A DNA stretch of 64,000 bases, taken from contig MIYU01000017.1 in NCBI GenBank assembly GCA_001875425.1, positions 1 through 64,000 on the forward strand, written 5' to 3'. A program made the position numbers and the translations under genes. Positions 30,460 to 39,889 of the stretch are shown here, one piece after another (position 1 is the stretch's first letter; each line of letters begins with the position of its first letter). The DNA comes from Marine Group III euryarchaeote CG-Bathy1 (GTDB lineage: Archaea > Thermoplasmatota > Poseidoniia > MGIII > CG-Epi1). The notes below the pieces were generated by a model. The model did no database searches, was not told the origin of the DNA, and saw nothing but the letters and a program-made list of their open reading frames with translations.

Positions 30460-32382
30460 TTACAATAATCTTAATGTTTCTAGATTATAAGGTACTAAAG
30501 CATCCATTTTTAATTTTCTGTTGATATCATTTGCTAATTGTAATGATTTTTTTTCATCACCGTGATTCAAAATAACTTGTTTTGGACGAGGTTTGATAGT
30601 GCGGAGATACCTCATCAATTGTCTTTTATCACTATGACCTGAAAAACCTTCGCAGGTTTCTATATTCATATTAACTTTTACTTGTACAGAGCCTCCTTTT
30701 TCTCTATCATTCAAAGAGATTTCTTTTGCACCTTGTTGAAGTCTGTGACCCATAGTTCCAACTGCCTGATAACCAACGAAAACCATACTGTTATTACTAT
30801 CTGGGGCCCAATGTCTTAGATATTCTAAAACGGGACCGCCATTTACCATACCTGCAGTTGCTAAAACTATAACGGGTTCATCCCTATTACATACTTCTTG
30901 GCGCATTTCAACAGATTCTATTTTATGGAACATTTCGGAATTAAAAGGATTTTCATTTTGTTGATAAATTTTGTTTCTAAGATTGTTGTTTAGATATTCA
31001 GGATAGGCTGAATGTAACGCAGTTGCTTCCCAAATCATTCCATCTAGGTAAACTGGCATGTTGTCTAATTTACCATCCATGCAAGCCTTCTCCAAAACTA
31101 ACATAACTTCTTGAGATCTACCGACAGCGAAAACGGGAATCAATATTTTTCCTTTTCTTGCTACAGTTCTTTTAATGATTTCAGTTAACCCTCTCATACC
31201 CTCTTCTCGTGAAGGTTGGTAATCATTGTAACCTCCATACGTTGACTCCATTACAAGCGTCTCCATTCTAGGGAATTTGTTTACTGCTTTATCAAAAAGC
31301 CATGTATTTTCATATTTTATATCGCCAGAAAAAACTACATTATGTTGACCATCGCCTACATGAAAATGAGCACTGGCTGAGCCAAGAATGTGGCCAGAAT
31401 TATGAAAAGTTAATTTAATGTCAGGAGCTATGTCTGTAGTTTCACCAAAATTTATAGGAATGGTGTGTGTAATTGAAGTTCTGATATGCTCACTACTATA
31501 AGGTGTACGATTTGATTCTGCGTTTTGGATTTTAATATAATCCATTTGAAGCATCATAGCTAAATCTCGTGTAGGTGGTGTACAATACACCGGACCATCA
31601 TAACCGTACAGAAATAACATAGGAAGTAGTGCAGAATGATCCAAATGAGCATGAGTAAGGACGACTGCATCGATGCCCTCTAAAGGTGTAACTTCTGGAA
31701 CTTGAAGAAATGGACTTGGTGCTTTATCATTACCTGGATTGACGCCACAGTCTATCAAAATTTTACTATCTTTAGTAGAGAGTAAGTGACAAGAACGGCC
31801 CACTTCCCTGTAACCGCCTAATGCAGTTATTCTGACATACTGTTCCCCTTCTGTAGTATCTCTAAAAACTTTTTTACCAACGTGTTTCAAAAAATCCTTT
31901 CTTTTTGAGGCGGTTTTTGGTTCTAATAAAAATTTTCGAATTTCGGTTAATTTTTGAGACTTCATAGGAGGGTGCCTAATTACAACTGGATTCCAACCTA
32001 TTTGCTTTCTTATTTCGTTTAGAACGCTGCCTTGTTTACCTATAGCTTTACCAGGATTAATAGCCTCTATAATTACATCCCCATTTACTTCATCAAAAAT
32101 TATATCTTGAACTTCCGCTTCTTCGGGGATAATGTCAGATATTTTTGGCTTAGCACTTATAATTGGAGATCTTGCACTAGAATCTGCTCTAACTATAATT
32201 CTTTTACGGACTTTTTGTGCGAGAGTTCTTACGGAATCGTTGTTTCCTGAAATAAAATCAGTATCTTTAGTATATAGAATAACATTAGAGGATTCAACTG
32301 CTATTTTGGAAATACTAATATGAGAAGGTATGATTTCCTTCGCTGCTACTTTGACTTCTTTGATTACATCTTCTACAGACAT
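30460..32382 (-). CDS. fttA: FttA/aCPSF1 transcription termination ribonuclease
   Basis: A 640-residue archaeal CPSF-like protein. N-terminal KH-type domains cover about residues 1-140 (GKAIGKQG, GxxG at 115-118). A metallo-beta-lactamase domain follows with the zinc motif HAHLDH at 244-249. A beta-CASP insert and the final HSD/HGDE motifs (GFSGHSDKRQ, LNHGDEKKS) complete the family. In other archaea this enzyme cleaves the nascent RNA at U-rich sites and ends transcription. That is relevant here because convergent genes leave no room for ordinary terminators. Confidence 0.95.
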   Translation of the reverse strand: MSVEDVIKEVKVAAKEIIPSHISISKIAVESSNVILYTKDTDFISGNNDSVRTLAQKVRKRIIVRADSSARSPIISAKPKISDIIPEEAEVQDIIFDEVNGDVIIEAINPGKAIGKQGSVLNEIRKQIGWNPVVIRHPPMKSQKLTEIRKFLLEPKTASKRKDFLKHVGKKVFRDTTEGEQYVRITALGGYREVGRSCHLLSTKDSKILIDCGVNPGNDKAPSPFLQVPEVTPLEGIDAVVLTHAHLDHSALLPMLFLYGYDGPVYCTPPTRDLAMMLQMDYIKIQNAESNRTPYSSEHIRTSITHTIPINFGETTDIAPDIKLTFHNSGHILGSASAHFHVGDGQHNVVFSGDIKYENTWLFDKAVNKFPRMETLVMESTYGGYNDYQPSREEGMRGLTEIIKRTVARKGKILIPVFAVGRSQEVMLVLEKACMDGKLDNMPVYLDGMIWEATALHSAYPEYLNNNLRNKIYQQNENPFNSEMFHKIESVEMRQEVCNRDEPVIVLATAGMVNGGPVLEYLRHWAPDSNNSMVFVGYQAVGTMGHRLQQGAKEISLNDREKGGSVQVKVNMNIETCEGFSGHSDKRQLMRYLRTIKPRPKQVILNHGDEKKSLQLANDINRKLKMDALVPYNLETLRLL

Positions 32383-32416
32383 GTGTACTCGCGTTTTGGC
32401 AAATGCAGCTGCAAAT

Positions 32417-33052
32417 TTATGCAGCTAATTTGGTTTGGATAGCGTCTATTTCATCTTTATTGAAATTGCGATATCCGTTAGAATCAATGGTGCAGAGAGA
32501 AATTCCATCACCCGAAGCGGCATCTCTCTTCATTGCTGCAGTCATAGCTCTGACTGCTAGCACAACGCCGTCTTCAAGATTCATATTTTCTTTGAAATGA
32601 TCTTCTAAAACACCATATACAAAAGGAGAACCTGAACCGGTTGTATTGAAGTTATCAGGAATAGCACCTCCTGCTGCATCGATAGAATAAATGTGACCAC
32701 CATCTCGATCAACGCCACCTACTAGAAGTTGAACCCAGAATGGCATGTGTTTTCTTCCATTCATTATATTCGATAGTAAAATACTAGCCGCCTTGATAGA
32801 CATGTCCTGATCTCTTTTTAATTCAAAAAGACTAACTTCGGCAGATAACCATCTAGCAAGCATTTGAGCATCGCCAACTAACCCTGCTATTGTTAATCCC
32901 ATGGTATCTGATATTTGGAATAATTTCTTCGTATTTTTATGACCTATGAGATGACCCATAGTGGCTCTTTTGTCCGTTGCCATAACGACACCTTCTTTGC
33001 AAACTAATCCTAATGTAGTTGTTCCCTTCTTAAATGATTGGTCTTTGTCCAC
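32417..33052 (-). CDS. psmB: Proteasome beta subunit
   Basis: A 211-residue protein starting with GTG behind an AGGAG motif 6-7 nt upstream. The propeptide is short. Cleavage at G10/T11 in FKKGTTTLG would expose the catalytic threonine, with the conserved lysine in ATDKRATMG. SGSGSP-like GSGSPFVYGVLE is also present. It forms the proteolytic inner rings of the 20S proteasome with the alpha subunit (not in this window). It is divergent from PCNA across a 113-nt intergenic region. Confidence 0.95.
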   Translation of the reverse strand: MDKDQSFKKGTTTLGLVCKEGVVMATDKRATMGHLIGHKNTKKLFQISDTMGLTIAGLVGDAQMLARWLSAEVSLFELKRDQDMSIKAASILLSNIMNGRKHMPFWVQLLVGGVDRDGGHIYSIDAAGGAIPDNFNTTGSGSPFVYGVLEDHFKENMNLEDGVVLAVRAMTAAMKRDAASGDGISLCTIDSNGYRNFNKDEIDAIQTKLAA

Positions 33053-33127
33053 TTATAACTCCTGACTAAACAAGACAATCCTCACCTGAATTGCTAGTAT
33101 TTAGGATTATGCTTTGGGCTTATACAG

Positions 33128-33135
33128 TTATATAT
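33128..33135 (+). promoter_or_regulatory. TATA box for the PCNA-argF-hbd operon
   Basis: TTATATAT lies about 34 nt before the TTG start of PCNA at 33166. It falls inside the open frame upstream of that TTG, which argues against the longer ATG start at 33091. Confidence 0.5.
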
Positions 33136-33165
33136 GTGACTTCTAATCTTGACAAGGGTGTAAGA

Positions 33166-33921
33166 TTGTTTAAGGCACAGATAGTTTCAGACAATATTAA
33201 AGAATTCATAGGAACGATAGCGCCTATTGTTGATGAAGCTAAAATGAAGATAGGGCCTACAGGAATTACTATCAAAGCAGTAGACCCTTCACATGTTGCA
33301 ATGATTGAAACTACTTTGACTAGTGGTGCGTTCAACAATTTAGAAGCAGAGGAAGCAGAACTGGGTGTTGATGTAACGAAATTTAAATCAGTTATCGGAG
33401 TAGCCAAGCCCGGAGAACTTGTAGATATAGAAAGAAACACTGAAATGAATAGTTTAATTGTATCTATAGGGAATTTAGTTCGTGCTATGCCTTTATTGGA
33501 TATGACAGGAATGGCAGATCCTAAAGTTCCAAATTTAGATTTACCGACTGTTGTTAAGGTTAAAGCTGAAGAAGTGTCACAAGGATTAAAAGCTTCAAAA
33601 ATGGTTTCGGATCATATAGAATTATCTGCAAATGAAGAATCGTTTAGACTTGTGTGTAAAGGAGAAAATCAGAATAGAGTTGATTTAACTATGAATAGAT
33701 CTCAACTTGATGAACTAAAAGCTCCGAATGATACGTCGTCGTTATTTTCACTAGATTATTTCTCATTAATGGTCAATTCAGTTAAACAAGATAGAATTAT
33801 AACAATTAGTTTGGGTAATGATCTTCCCGTGAAGATAGAAGCAGAATTAGCCATGAATGGAAATACCGGCGCTCACGGATCGGTACGATTCTTATTGGCA
33901 CCGAGAATAGACAGAGATTAA
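33166..33921 (+). CDS. pcn: DNA polymerase sliding clamp (PCNA)
   Basis: A 251-residue clamp. I place the start at the TTG at 33166 (MFKAQIVSDNIKEF once decoded), with a GGTG motif 5 nt upstream. This gives the normal PCNA N-terminus and length. An ATG 25 codons upstream adds a non-homologous extension that contains the TATA box. IKAVDPSHVAMIET and the later ELDELKAPND-like linker are typical. It is the processivity factor for replicative polymerases. argF follows after 4 nt. Confidence 0.93.
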   Translation: MFKAQIVSDNIKEFIGTIAPIVDEAKMKIGPTGITIKAVDPSHVAMIETTLTSGAFNNLEAEEAELGVDVTKFKSVIGVAKPGELVDIERNTEMNSLIVSIGNLVRAMPLLDMTGMADPKVPNLDLPTVVKVKAEEVSQGLKASKMVSDHIELSANEESFRLVCKGENQNRVDLTMNRSQLDELKAPNDTSSLFSLDYFSLMVNSVKQDRIITISLGNDLPVKIEAELAMNGNTGAHGSVRFLLAPRIDRD

Positions 33922-33925
33922 ACAA

Positions 33926-34843
33926 ATGGTTAGGCATTTAGTTTCAATAATGGACATAGAAAATTGCCTAGATGATATAATAGATTCTGGAATAGATATC
34001 AAAACCAATCCGGCTAAATATAAAAATAGTATGGATTCTTGTTCTTTGGGTATGATTTTTGAAAAATCATCAACCAGAACTAGAGTGAGTTTTGAAGTTG
34101 CTATGACGCAATTAGGCGGTCATGCTTTATTCCTGAGTCCGAAAGATTTACAAATTGGAAGAGGTGAAACTATCGCAGATACTGCGAGAGTTTTGAGTCG
34201 GTATTTAGATTGTATAATGTATAGGGCATTTGATTACAAAAATGTTGAAGAATTGGCTTTGTATTCTGAAATTCCAGTCATTAATGGTCTTGATAATAGA
34301 GAACATCCTTGTCAGATAGTAGCTGATTTGATGACAATTAAAGAAAAATTCTCTGATTTGAAAGGATTGAAAATGGTCTATGTGGGAGATGGCAACAATG
34401 TATGCCACTCGTTATTGTTAGGAGGGGCTATGCAAGGTATGAATGTTGTAGCATCTTGTCCGGAAAATTATCATCCGTGGAAAAAAATAGTAGACAAAGC
34501 AGAATCGGTGGCAGAACAGACTGGAGGTAGTGTGAAGATTATTGAAGATCCTTTTGAAGCCTGCAAAGATGCCGATGTCATATACACTGATGTTTGGGTT
34601 TCTATGGGGGATGAAAAAGAAGAAGAAGAAAGAGAAAGTGCATTTATGAAATATCAAGTTAATGAGAAATTAATAGAAGTTGCTTCTAAAGAATGTATAG
34701 TGTTGCATTGCTTACCGGCACATAGAGGTGTAGAAATTACAGATGGAGTGATTGACGGAGTTCATTCAGCTGCTTGGGATCAAGCTGAAAATAGAATGCA
34801 TGCTCAAAAAGCCATTATATTAGAATTATACAAAAATGAGTGA
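33926..34843 (+). CDS. argF: Ornithine carbamoyltransferase
   Basis: A 305-residue protein. The carbamoyl-phosphate motif is EKSSTRTRVSFEV, HPCQIVADL follows, the ornithine-side DVWVSMG is present, and the catalytic HCLPAHRG lies near residue 260. It makes citrulline from ornithine and carbamoyl phosphate in arginine synthesis. It overlaps hbd by 8 nt and follows PCNA by 4 nt. The mix of replication, arginine and acyl-CoA genes looks like compaction rather than a shared pathway. Confidence 0.95.
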   Translation: MVRHLVSIMDIENCLDDIIDSGIDIKTNPAKYKNSMDSCSLGMIFEKSSTRTRVSFEVAMTQLGGHALFLSPKDLQIGRGETIADTARVLSRYLDCIMYRAFDYKNVEELALYSEIPVINGLDNREHPCQIVADLMTIKEKFSDLKGLKMVYVGDGNNVCHSLLLGGAMQGMNVVASCPENYHPWKKIVDKAESVAEQTGGSVKIIEDPFEACKDADVIYTDVWVSMGDEKEEEERESAFMKYQVNEKLIEVASKECIVLHCLPAHRGVEITDGVIDGVHSAAWDQAENRMHAQKAIILELYKNE

Positions 34844-35687
34844 TATACAGAAACTAACCGTGATAGGTTCTGGTCAAATGGGAGCAGGGATAGCCCAAGT
34901 AGCAGCGACGTCTGGTTTAGACGTTATAATGATAGACATAAAATCAGAATTTATTGATAATGGAATGACAATTATAGAGAAGAGTTTAAAGAAATTTGTA
35001 GAGAAAGGAAAACTAGAGGAGAATAAAGCAGAAGCCATTTTAGAAAGAATAGGGACGTCTCTAAATTTGGAGTCCGCAGCTACATCAGACATTGTAATAG
35101 AAGCTGTACCTGAAATAGAAGAAATAAAATTTGAAACTTTTAAGAATCTTGACAAGATTTGTAAAAAAGATACGATATTAGCAAGCAATACCTCCAGTAT
35201 AAGTATAACGAAAATAGGAGATGAAACTAAAAGACCTGAAAAGGTCATTGGAATGCATTTCATGAATCCAGTACCTATGATGAAATTAGTAGAAATTATA
35301 AATGGGAAGAAAACTACGAATGAAACTACGAATGAAACTGTAGAACTAGCTGAAAAAATGGGTAAAGTGGCCTTAACTGCAAATGATTATCCTGGATTTG
35401 TATCTAATCGAATATTATGTCCGATGATAAATGAGGCCATAATATGCTTAGAAACTGGTGTGGCATCTAAAACCTCAATAGATGGAATAATGCAATTAGG
35501 AATGCACCACCCAATGGGCCCACTCGCATTAGCAGATTTAATTGGTTTAGATACTGTGCTGCACATCATGAATACGCTGTATGATGGATTTAAAGATGAA
35601 AAATATAAAGCATCAAAGATGTTAGAAGAGATGGTAGAAAAAGGAGAACTTGGTAAAAAAACGGGTAAGGGATTTTACGAATATTAA
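34836..35687 (+). CDS. hbd: 3-hydroxyacyl-CoA (3-hydroxybutyryl-CoA) dehydrogenase
   Basis: A 283-residue single-function enzyme. An N-terminal Rossmann fold (VIGSGQMGAGIAQVAA) is followed by the catalytic MHFMNPVPMMKLVEI segment. The C-terminal domain ends GKKTGKGFYEY. It oxidises 3-hydroxyacyl-CoA with NAD in beta-oxidation or runs the reverse step. A perfect tandem 12-nt repeat at about 35313-35336 encodes TNETTNET in a surface loop. The gene overlaps the convergent elp3 by 4 nt. Confidence 0.94.
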   Translation: MSDIQKLTVIGSGQMGAGIAQVAATSGLDVIMIDIKSEFIDNGMTIIEKSLKKFVEKGKLEENKAEAILERIGTSLNLESAATSDIVIEAVPEIEEIKFETFKNLDKICKKDTILASNTSSISITKIGDETKRPEKVIGMHFMNPVPMMKLVEIINGKKTTNETTNETVELAEKMGKVALTANDYPGFVSNRILCPMINEAIICLETGVASKTSIDGIMQLGMHHPMGPLALADLIGLDTVLHIMNTLYDGFKDEKYKASKMLEEMVEKGELGKKTGKGFYEY

Positions 35688-37183
35688 ATATTTTTGACCA
35701 TATAATAATCGTCTAAGTGATAACCTAATTTCTCATAGTAACCCATAGTACCTGCGCCGTGTGTTACACGTATACTGGAGTACTCAGATGCATGTTCTTC
35801 TGCAATTTGCATAAGTTTTGAACCTAAACCCATATGCTGCACGCCAGTACCTATTTTACCAATCTCTGCAGCTTGACCTGTGACCTTTAATTCTCTAACA
35901 GTGGCCTTTTCATCCAATCTCAATCTAAGATATCCTAACAATTTATCACCTACTTCAAATGAAATAAATTTTTCTTCACCGCCGCTAGCAGAATAAGAGA
36001 TTTCTTTTAATTCGGCATCAGAAGGGTCCATATACTTTCTCCAAAGTTCACGACAATTTATACATAAACATTTAGTTCCTCTTTCTTTCATTTCACGACG
36101 TGCATATTGACGAAGATTAGAATTCATAACACCATCAATTATCTGATTTTTAGGGATATCACGTTGTATACGTTGAATTCGAACATAAGGCGGTGTGCGC
36201 TCTTTGAAATCAGCTACAACTTTTGCAGCTGTGTTAGTATCATAAGGCACAAAATTGCCCGGATTTTTAGATAAAGGTGACCCCTTTACCAATAATGTTG
36301 GATACATTTTCAACATATCTGGCTGAAAATCCGGATCGGAAAAAAGCCGTTCAAAATCCCGTACATCAGTTTCTGGAGTCATGCCCGGTAAACCTGGCAT
36401 CATATGATAAACGACTTTCAAACCCGCTTCTTTGAGATATCTTGTAGCATTTATAACATCTGTAACTTTCTGTTGACGATTCATTTTATCCAGAACTGAA
36501 TCTGTTAAACATTGTACTCCGATTTCAACTCTAGTAGCGCCTGCTTTTCTCATTTGAAAGACAGAAAATTCATTACATTCTGTTGGACGGGTTTCCATTG
36601 TCAATGCTACACAACGATGATTAGAATTTGCATTTTCTAAGAGATATTGATTAGTATTGTCGGATTCTTTATTATTTAGAGCTCGGAACATTCCATGTAT
36701 AAAATTTTCTTGATAATCTAAACTTCTGGAAGTGAAAGTTCCACCCATCACAATCAGTTCGACTTTATCAGTAGGGTGGCCATTTCTTTTGTATTGTTCT
36801 AATCTAGCGCGTACTTGTGATTCTGGATTGTAATCGTGTCTACGGCCTCTTCGTGCTGCTGGTTCAAAACCAGTGTATGATTGAGGACTATCATTTGTAG
36901 GACCTCCTGGACAAAATGTACAGGTACCGTGAGGGCAAGGTGCTGGTGACGTCATTACAGCGACTGGTGCAACACCTGCACTAGTTCTCATTGGTTTGAC
37001 GCGCAAAAGTTTTGCTAGCTCTGGTTCTTGTTGTGGATCAATAAATGGTATTATTTCATTATTTTTTGGAACGACCTTGGCGCGTAATTCTTTAGCAACT
37101 TGTAATTTGATTTTCTGTAGGGTGCCTCTATCTCTTGGTTTTTTGTCAAGAATCCTATTTGCAGTTAATTGTGCTATATTCAC
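35684..37183 (-). CDS. elp3: Elp3 tRNA wobble-uridine modifying enzyme (radical SAM/acetyltransferase)
   Basis: A 499-residue protein. An N-terminal basic tRNA-binding segment precedes the radical-SAM cluster cysteines C83, C88 and C91 in CPHGTCTFC. The C-terminal GNAT domain covers about 350-499 (QHMGLGSKLMQIAEEHA). Archaeal Elp3 alone makes cm5U at U34 from acetyl-CoA and SAM. The start is GTG at 37183. It is followed on the same strand, upstream, by an M24 peptidase gene, with a 21-nt gap. Confidence 0.95.
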   Translation of the reverse strand: MNIAQLTANRILDKKPRDRGTLQKIKLQVAKELRAKVVPKNNEIIPFIDPQQEPELAKLLRVKPMRTSAGVAPVAVMTSPAPCPHGTCTFCPGGPTNDSPQSYTGFEPAARRGRRHDYNPESQVRARLEQYKRNGHPTDKVELIVMGGTFTSRSLDYQENFIHGMFRALNNKESDNTNQYLLENANSNHRCVALTMETRPTECNEFSVFQMRKAGATRVEIGVQCLTDSVLDKMNRQQKVTDVINATRYLKEAGLKVVYHMMPGLPGMTPETDVRDFERLFSDPDFQPDMLKMYPTLLVKGSPLSKNPGNFVPYDTNTAAKVVADFKERTPPYVRIQRIQRDIPKNQIIDGVMNSNLRQYARREMKERGTKCLCINCRELWRKYMDPSDAELKEISYSASGGEEKFISFEVGDKLLGYLRLRLDEKATVRELKVTGQAAEIGKIGTGVQHMGLGSKLMQIAEEHASEYSSIRVTHGAGTMGYYEKLGYHLDDYYMVKNI

Positions 37184-37204
37184 GGAACATTAATTAGACG
37201 GCAT

Positions 37205-38311
37205 TCAAAATAAATTTCGTGCTGCTTTTGTCAAAGTTGTTGCATGGTCTTTAGTGACCAAAACATCATCTTCGATTCTAATTCCTCCTTTTTTGGGAAT
37301 ATAAATTCCTGGTTCAATAGTTATAGTCATATTTGTACGAAGTGTGTCTTTACTTTTGAAGGTCATAGAGGGGGCTTCGTGAATTTCTAAACCGAAACCG
37401 TGACCGGTTCCGTGTACAAAGTATTTTGCAAAATCTAATTTTCTCAAATAATCCCTGCCGGCAGAATCAACATCATGCCCTGATTGTCCGTTTGAAACTC
37501 TGTTGAATGATCTTTGTTGAGCTTCAAGAACTGCGTTATATCGTTTTTGCCAGTAATCAGATGTTTCACCGCCAACGAAGTAGGTACGTGTTATGTCAGA
37601 ACAGTAACCATTCATAAATACTCCAAAATCACAAATAACCGGTTCGCCGTTTTTTAATCTTTTATTGGAATTATTATGATGAGGAAATGCCGAATTATAA
37701 CCTGAAGCAATAATAGTACCAAAAGAATTTTCTTGTATATTTTTTCTTCTCATAAAATAATCGATTTCAGATGCTACTTCTTTTTCAGTTAAACCTTCAC
37801 CACATTCAACGAGATGCCGAGTAAAGCGTTGAGCTTTATCAGATATGGCAATAGAACGTTTTATTCGTTTCAATTCTTCTTGATCTTTGACCATGCGCAG
37901 TTTTTCAATTTCTGCAACTTGTTTGGATTTTATTCCTCTGAATTTAGCAGGGAGTGTATCAAAACATATTGAAGACCAGGCATTTTCTTTGGCGAGATTT
38001 TTTAATGCGATATCGGAAGAAATTGCATCTCTTGATACATCCTCATAAGGGCCGAAAACTTTTAGATTTGAAATTGCATTGAATTTTCTAACCCGTTCTC
38101 GTTCCAAGGTTGATGAAAGACCTATCGGTTTTCCTTTTTTCGGTATAATAGCATACGCTAAACTTGCAGAAGGGGGTGAACCTGGAGCTGAATTACTATC
38201 AGATAGCCAACGAATATTTGCTGGTCGAGAAACTAAATAAGCATCGTAATTGTTATTAGATAAAAATCTCTTTACTGCTCTCCAGCGCCTTCTATAATCT
38301 ATATTGCCCAT
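37205..38311 (-). CDS. M24 family metallopeptidase (Xaa-Pro dipeptidase/aminopeptidase-like)
   Basis: A 368-residue pita-bread peptidase. A creatinase-like N-terminal domain covers about residues 1-120. Metal ligands are in the catalytic domain: DFGVFMNGYCSDITRTY (two aspartates), HGTGHGFGLEIHEAP, and TIEPGIYIP. It probably removes residues N-terminal to proline or cleaves Xaa-Pro dipeptides. An in-frame TTG sits directly before the ATG at 38311; the ATG is preferred. Confidence 0.9.
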   Translation of the reverse strand: MGNIDYRRRWRAVKRFLSNNNYDAYLVSRPANIRWLSDSNSAPGSPPSASLAYAIIPKKGKPIGLSSTLERERVRKFNAISNLKVFGPYEDVSRDAISSDIALKNLAKENAWSSICFDTLPAKFRGIKSKQVAEIEKLRMVKDQEELKRIKRSIAISDKAQRFTRHLVECGEGLTEKEVASEIDYFMRRKNIQENSFGTIIASGYNSAFPHHNNSNKRLKNGEPVICDFGVFMNGYCSDITRTYFVGGETSDYWQKRYNAVLEAQQRSFNRVSNGQSGHDVDSAGRDYLRKLDFAKYFVHGTGHGFGLEIHEAPSMTFKSKDTLRTNMTITIEPGIYIPKKGGIRIEDDVLVTKDHATTLTKAARNLF

Positions 38312-38341
38312 CAAATCTTCGATAGCGAATAGGATAAAGAA

Positions 38342-39349
38342 CTATACGTGAATATCTATATTCAAAAACTTAGCCATCTCTTTGTATCTACTTCTGATAG
38401 TGACTTCAGTTAAATCTGCAGCTTTTGCAACATCTTTCTGTTTTCTTCTTTCATTGTTGATGATAGAAGCGATGTAAATCGCTGCAGCAGCTAATGAAAT
38501 TGGAACAGAATTGGTTAGTGGGACGTCCTGTGCTGCTCTTAACAAATCACGTGCAGCAGTTTCAACTTTAGGAGTTAATTCCAATTTAGAACAGATTCGT
38601 GGTAAATAATCTTCTGGCATAGGTGGCATTGAATGCATTTTCAAGGCCTTTACCATTACTTGATAAGTACGTGAAATTTCCTTTCTGGAATATCTGCTGT
38701 GACGACTTATTTCAGTTAATGTTCTAGGAATACCTTCTTGTCTGCATGCAGCATACAATGCAGCACATGCAACCATTTCAATTGCTCTACCACTTAGAGA
38801 CTGTTGCTGTATTGCTTTTCTGTAAATAAATGCTGCAGCTTCCTGAATTCTTCTAGGAAGTTTTAGATTAGTAGCTACGGCCTGCATTTCTCTCATTGCA
38901 ACTGCCATATTTCTTTCAGCCGATTTAGATGCTCTAGCTCTTCTCTGCCATTTTCTCATTCTGAAAAGCATAGATTGATTCTTATTGGAAATCGCTCGAC
39001 CGTAATAATCTCTATTAGTTGGAGATATTTCAGTAGATAATCCTTTATCTGGCAAAGTTGCAGACATTGGTGGACCTCCTCTAGCTAAAGCGTTTTCTTG
39101 CTGCATATCGAAAGCTCTCCATTCTGGACCTTGATCTACAATATTATCTTCTAAAACAAGACCGCAATCTGCGCAAATAACTTCTGCGTGACTGTAATCT
39201 CTTTTCAATCGGCTACTAGAACACTCTGGGCATGATAGTGTTGTTTCTACATTTTCTTGATTTTTCTTTGGTTTAGCGACCGATTCATTCCAACCTCTTT
39301 TGGTTTTTTCTGGCGAATCCTTACTAGAATCTTTTGATTTTTTCGGCAT
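38342..39349 (-). CDS. tfb: Transcription initiation factor B (full-length TFB)
   Basis: A 335-residue factor. A lysine-rich 35-residue leader precedes the zinc ribbon (C40, C43, C59, C62). The B-reader motif GPEWRAFD starts at 74, and two cyclin repeats follow (about 135-230 and 235-335). The C-terminal helix-turn-helix TEVTIRSRYKEM contacts the BRE. It recruits RNA polymerase to TBP-bound promoters. A GGAG motif 5 nt before the ATG and a TATA box at 39399-39406 imply a leader of about 28 nt. It is the canonical counterpart of the ribbon-less paralogue at 1109-1765. Confidence 0.96.
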   Translation of the reverse strand: MPKKSKDSSKDSPEKTKRGWNESVAKPKKNQENVETTLSCPECSSSRLKRDYSHAEVICADCGLVLEDNIVDQGPEWRAFDMQQENALARGGPPMSATLPDKGLSTEISPTNRDYYGRAISNKNQSMLFRMRKWQRRARASKSAERNMAVAMREMQAVATNLKLPRRIQEAAAFIYRKAIQQQSLSGRAIEMVACAALYAACRQEGIPRTLTEISRHSRYSRKEISRTYQVMVKALKMHSMPPMPEDYLPRICSKLELTPKVETAARDLLRAAQDVPLTNSVPISLAAAAIYIASIINNERRKQKDVAKAADLTEVTIRSRYKEMAKFLNIDIHV

Positions 39350-39398
39350 AAATTCTCCGTAATCCTTTTATAGCGGGAAGAACGCGGGATTATGCCAG

Positions 39399-39406
39399 TA
39401 TATAAG
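39399..39406 (-). promoter_or_regulatory. TATA box for the full-length tfb
   Basis: The minus strand reads GCTTATATAC around here, about 53 nt upstream of the tfb ATG. It gives a leader long enough to hold the GGAG at 39355-39358. A second TATA-like element (CTATAAAA) at 39366-39373 is too close to the start to drive it. Confidence 0.45.
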
Positions 39407-39429
39407 CTTTATGGATTAAATTCGTCCCA

Positions 39430-39864
39430 TTATAGCTCTTTTTCCATCACTATAGCATCAGTTCCGTCTTGATAATAACATGGAATATAATCTACTTTTG
39501 AAAAATGTAATTTTGTATAAAATGCAATAGCTCTAGACTCGTTTCTAACCTCTAAAGAAACTCTTTTACAGTCTTTAGATCGAGCAACTTTTGACAAATC
39601 ATCCATAAGCTGTTTGCCATAACCTTGTAGCCGATATTCGGAAGAAACTACGACCAATAATATACGGAGTTTTTTAGAATGTGAAACTATTGCTCCACAG
39701 ATTAAAGATTTGATTTCATTATTTATAGTTCCAATTATGAAACCCTCTGGCCATAAATTATGGATTTTAGAGAATATTTGAGGACTATATCTTTCAGTTA
39801 TATTTTTATCTAAAAAAGCTATAACATCATCCAACATTTCGGGTTGAAACAAAATATATTGCAT
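39430..39864 (-). CDS. GNAT N-acetyltransferase (RimI-like)
   Basis: A 144-residue GCN5-related acetyltransferase. The acetyl-CoA loop is YRLQGYGKQLM, VSLEVRNESRAIAFYTKLHF is the typical RimI/NAA-type helix, and the end is DAIVMEKEL. It probably acetylates protein N-termini; a small-molecule substrate cannot be excluded. It lies between a Sec61-beta-like gene and tfb on the same strand, with 80 nt before tfb. Confidence 0.86.
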   Translation of the reverse strand: MQYILFQPEMLDDVIAFLDKNITERYSPQIFSKIHNLWPEGFIIGTINNEIKSLICGAIVSHSKKLRILLVVVSSEYRLQGYGKQLMDDLSKVARSKDCKRVSLEVRNESRAIAFYTKLHFSKVDYIPCYYQDGTDAIVMEKEL

Positions 39865-39889
39865 ATTTTAACTCATTGAACGGGTGAAA

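Noticed and set aside
33091-33165. 25-codon N-terminal extension of PCNA
   Set aside because: It contains the TATA box, has no clamp homology, and the TTG at 33166 has a GGTG motif and yields the normal length.
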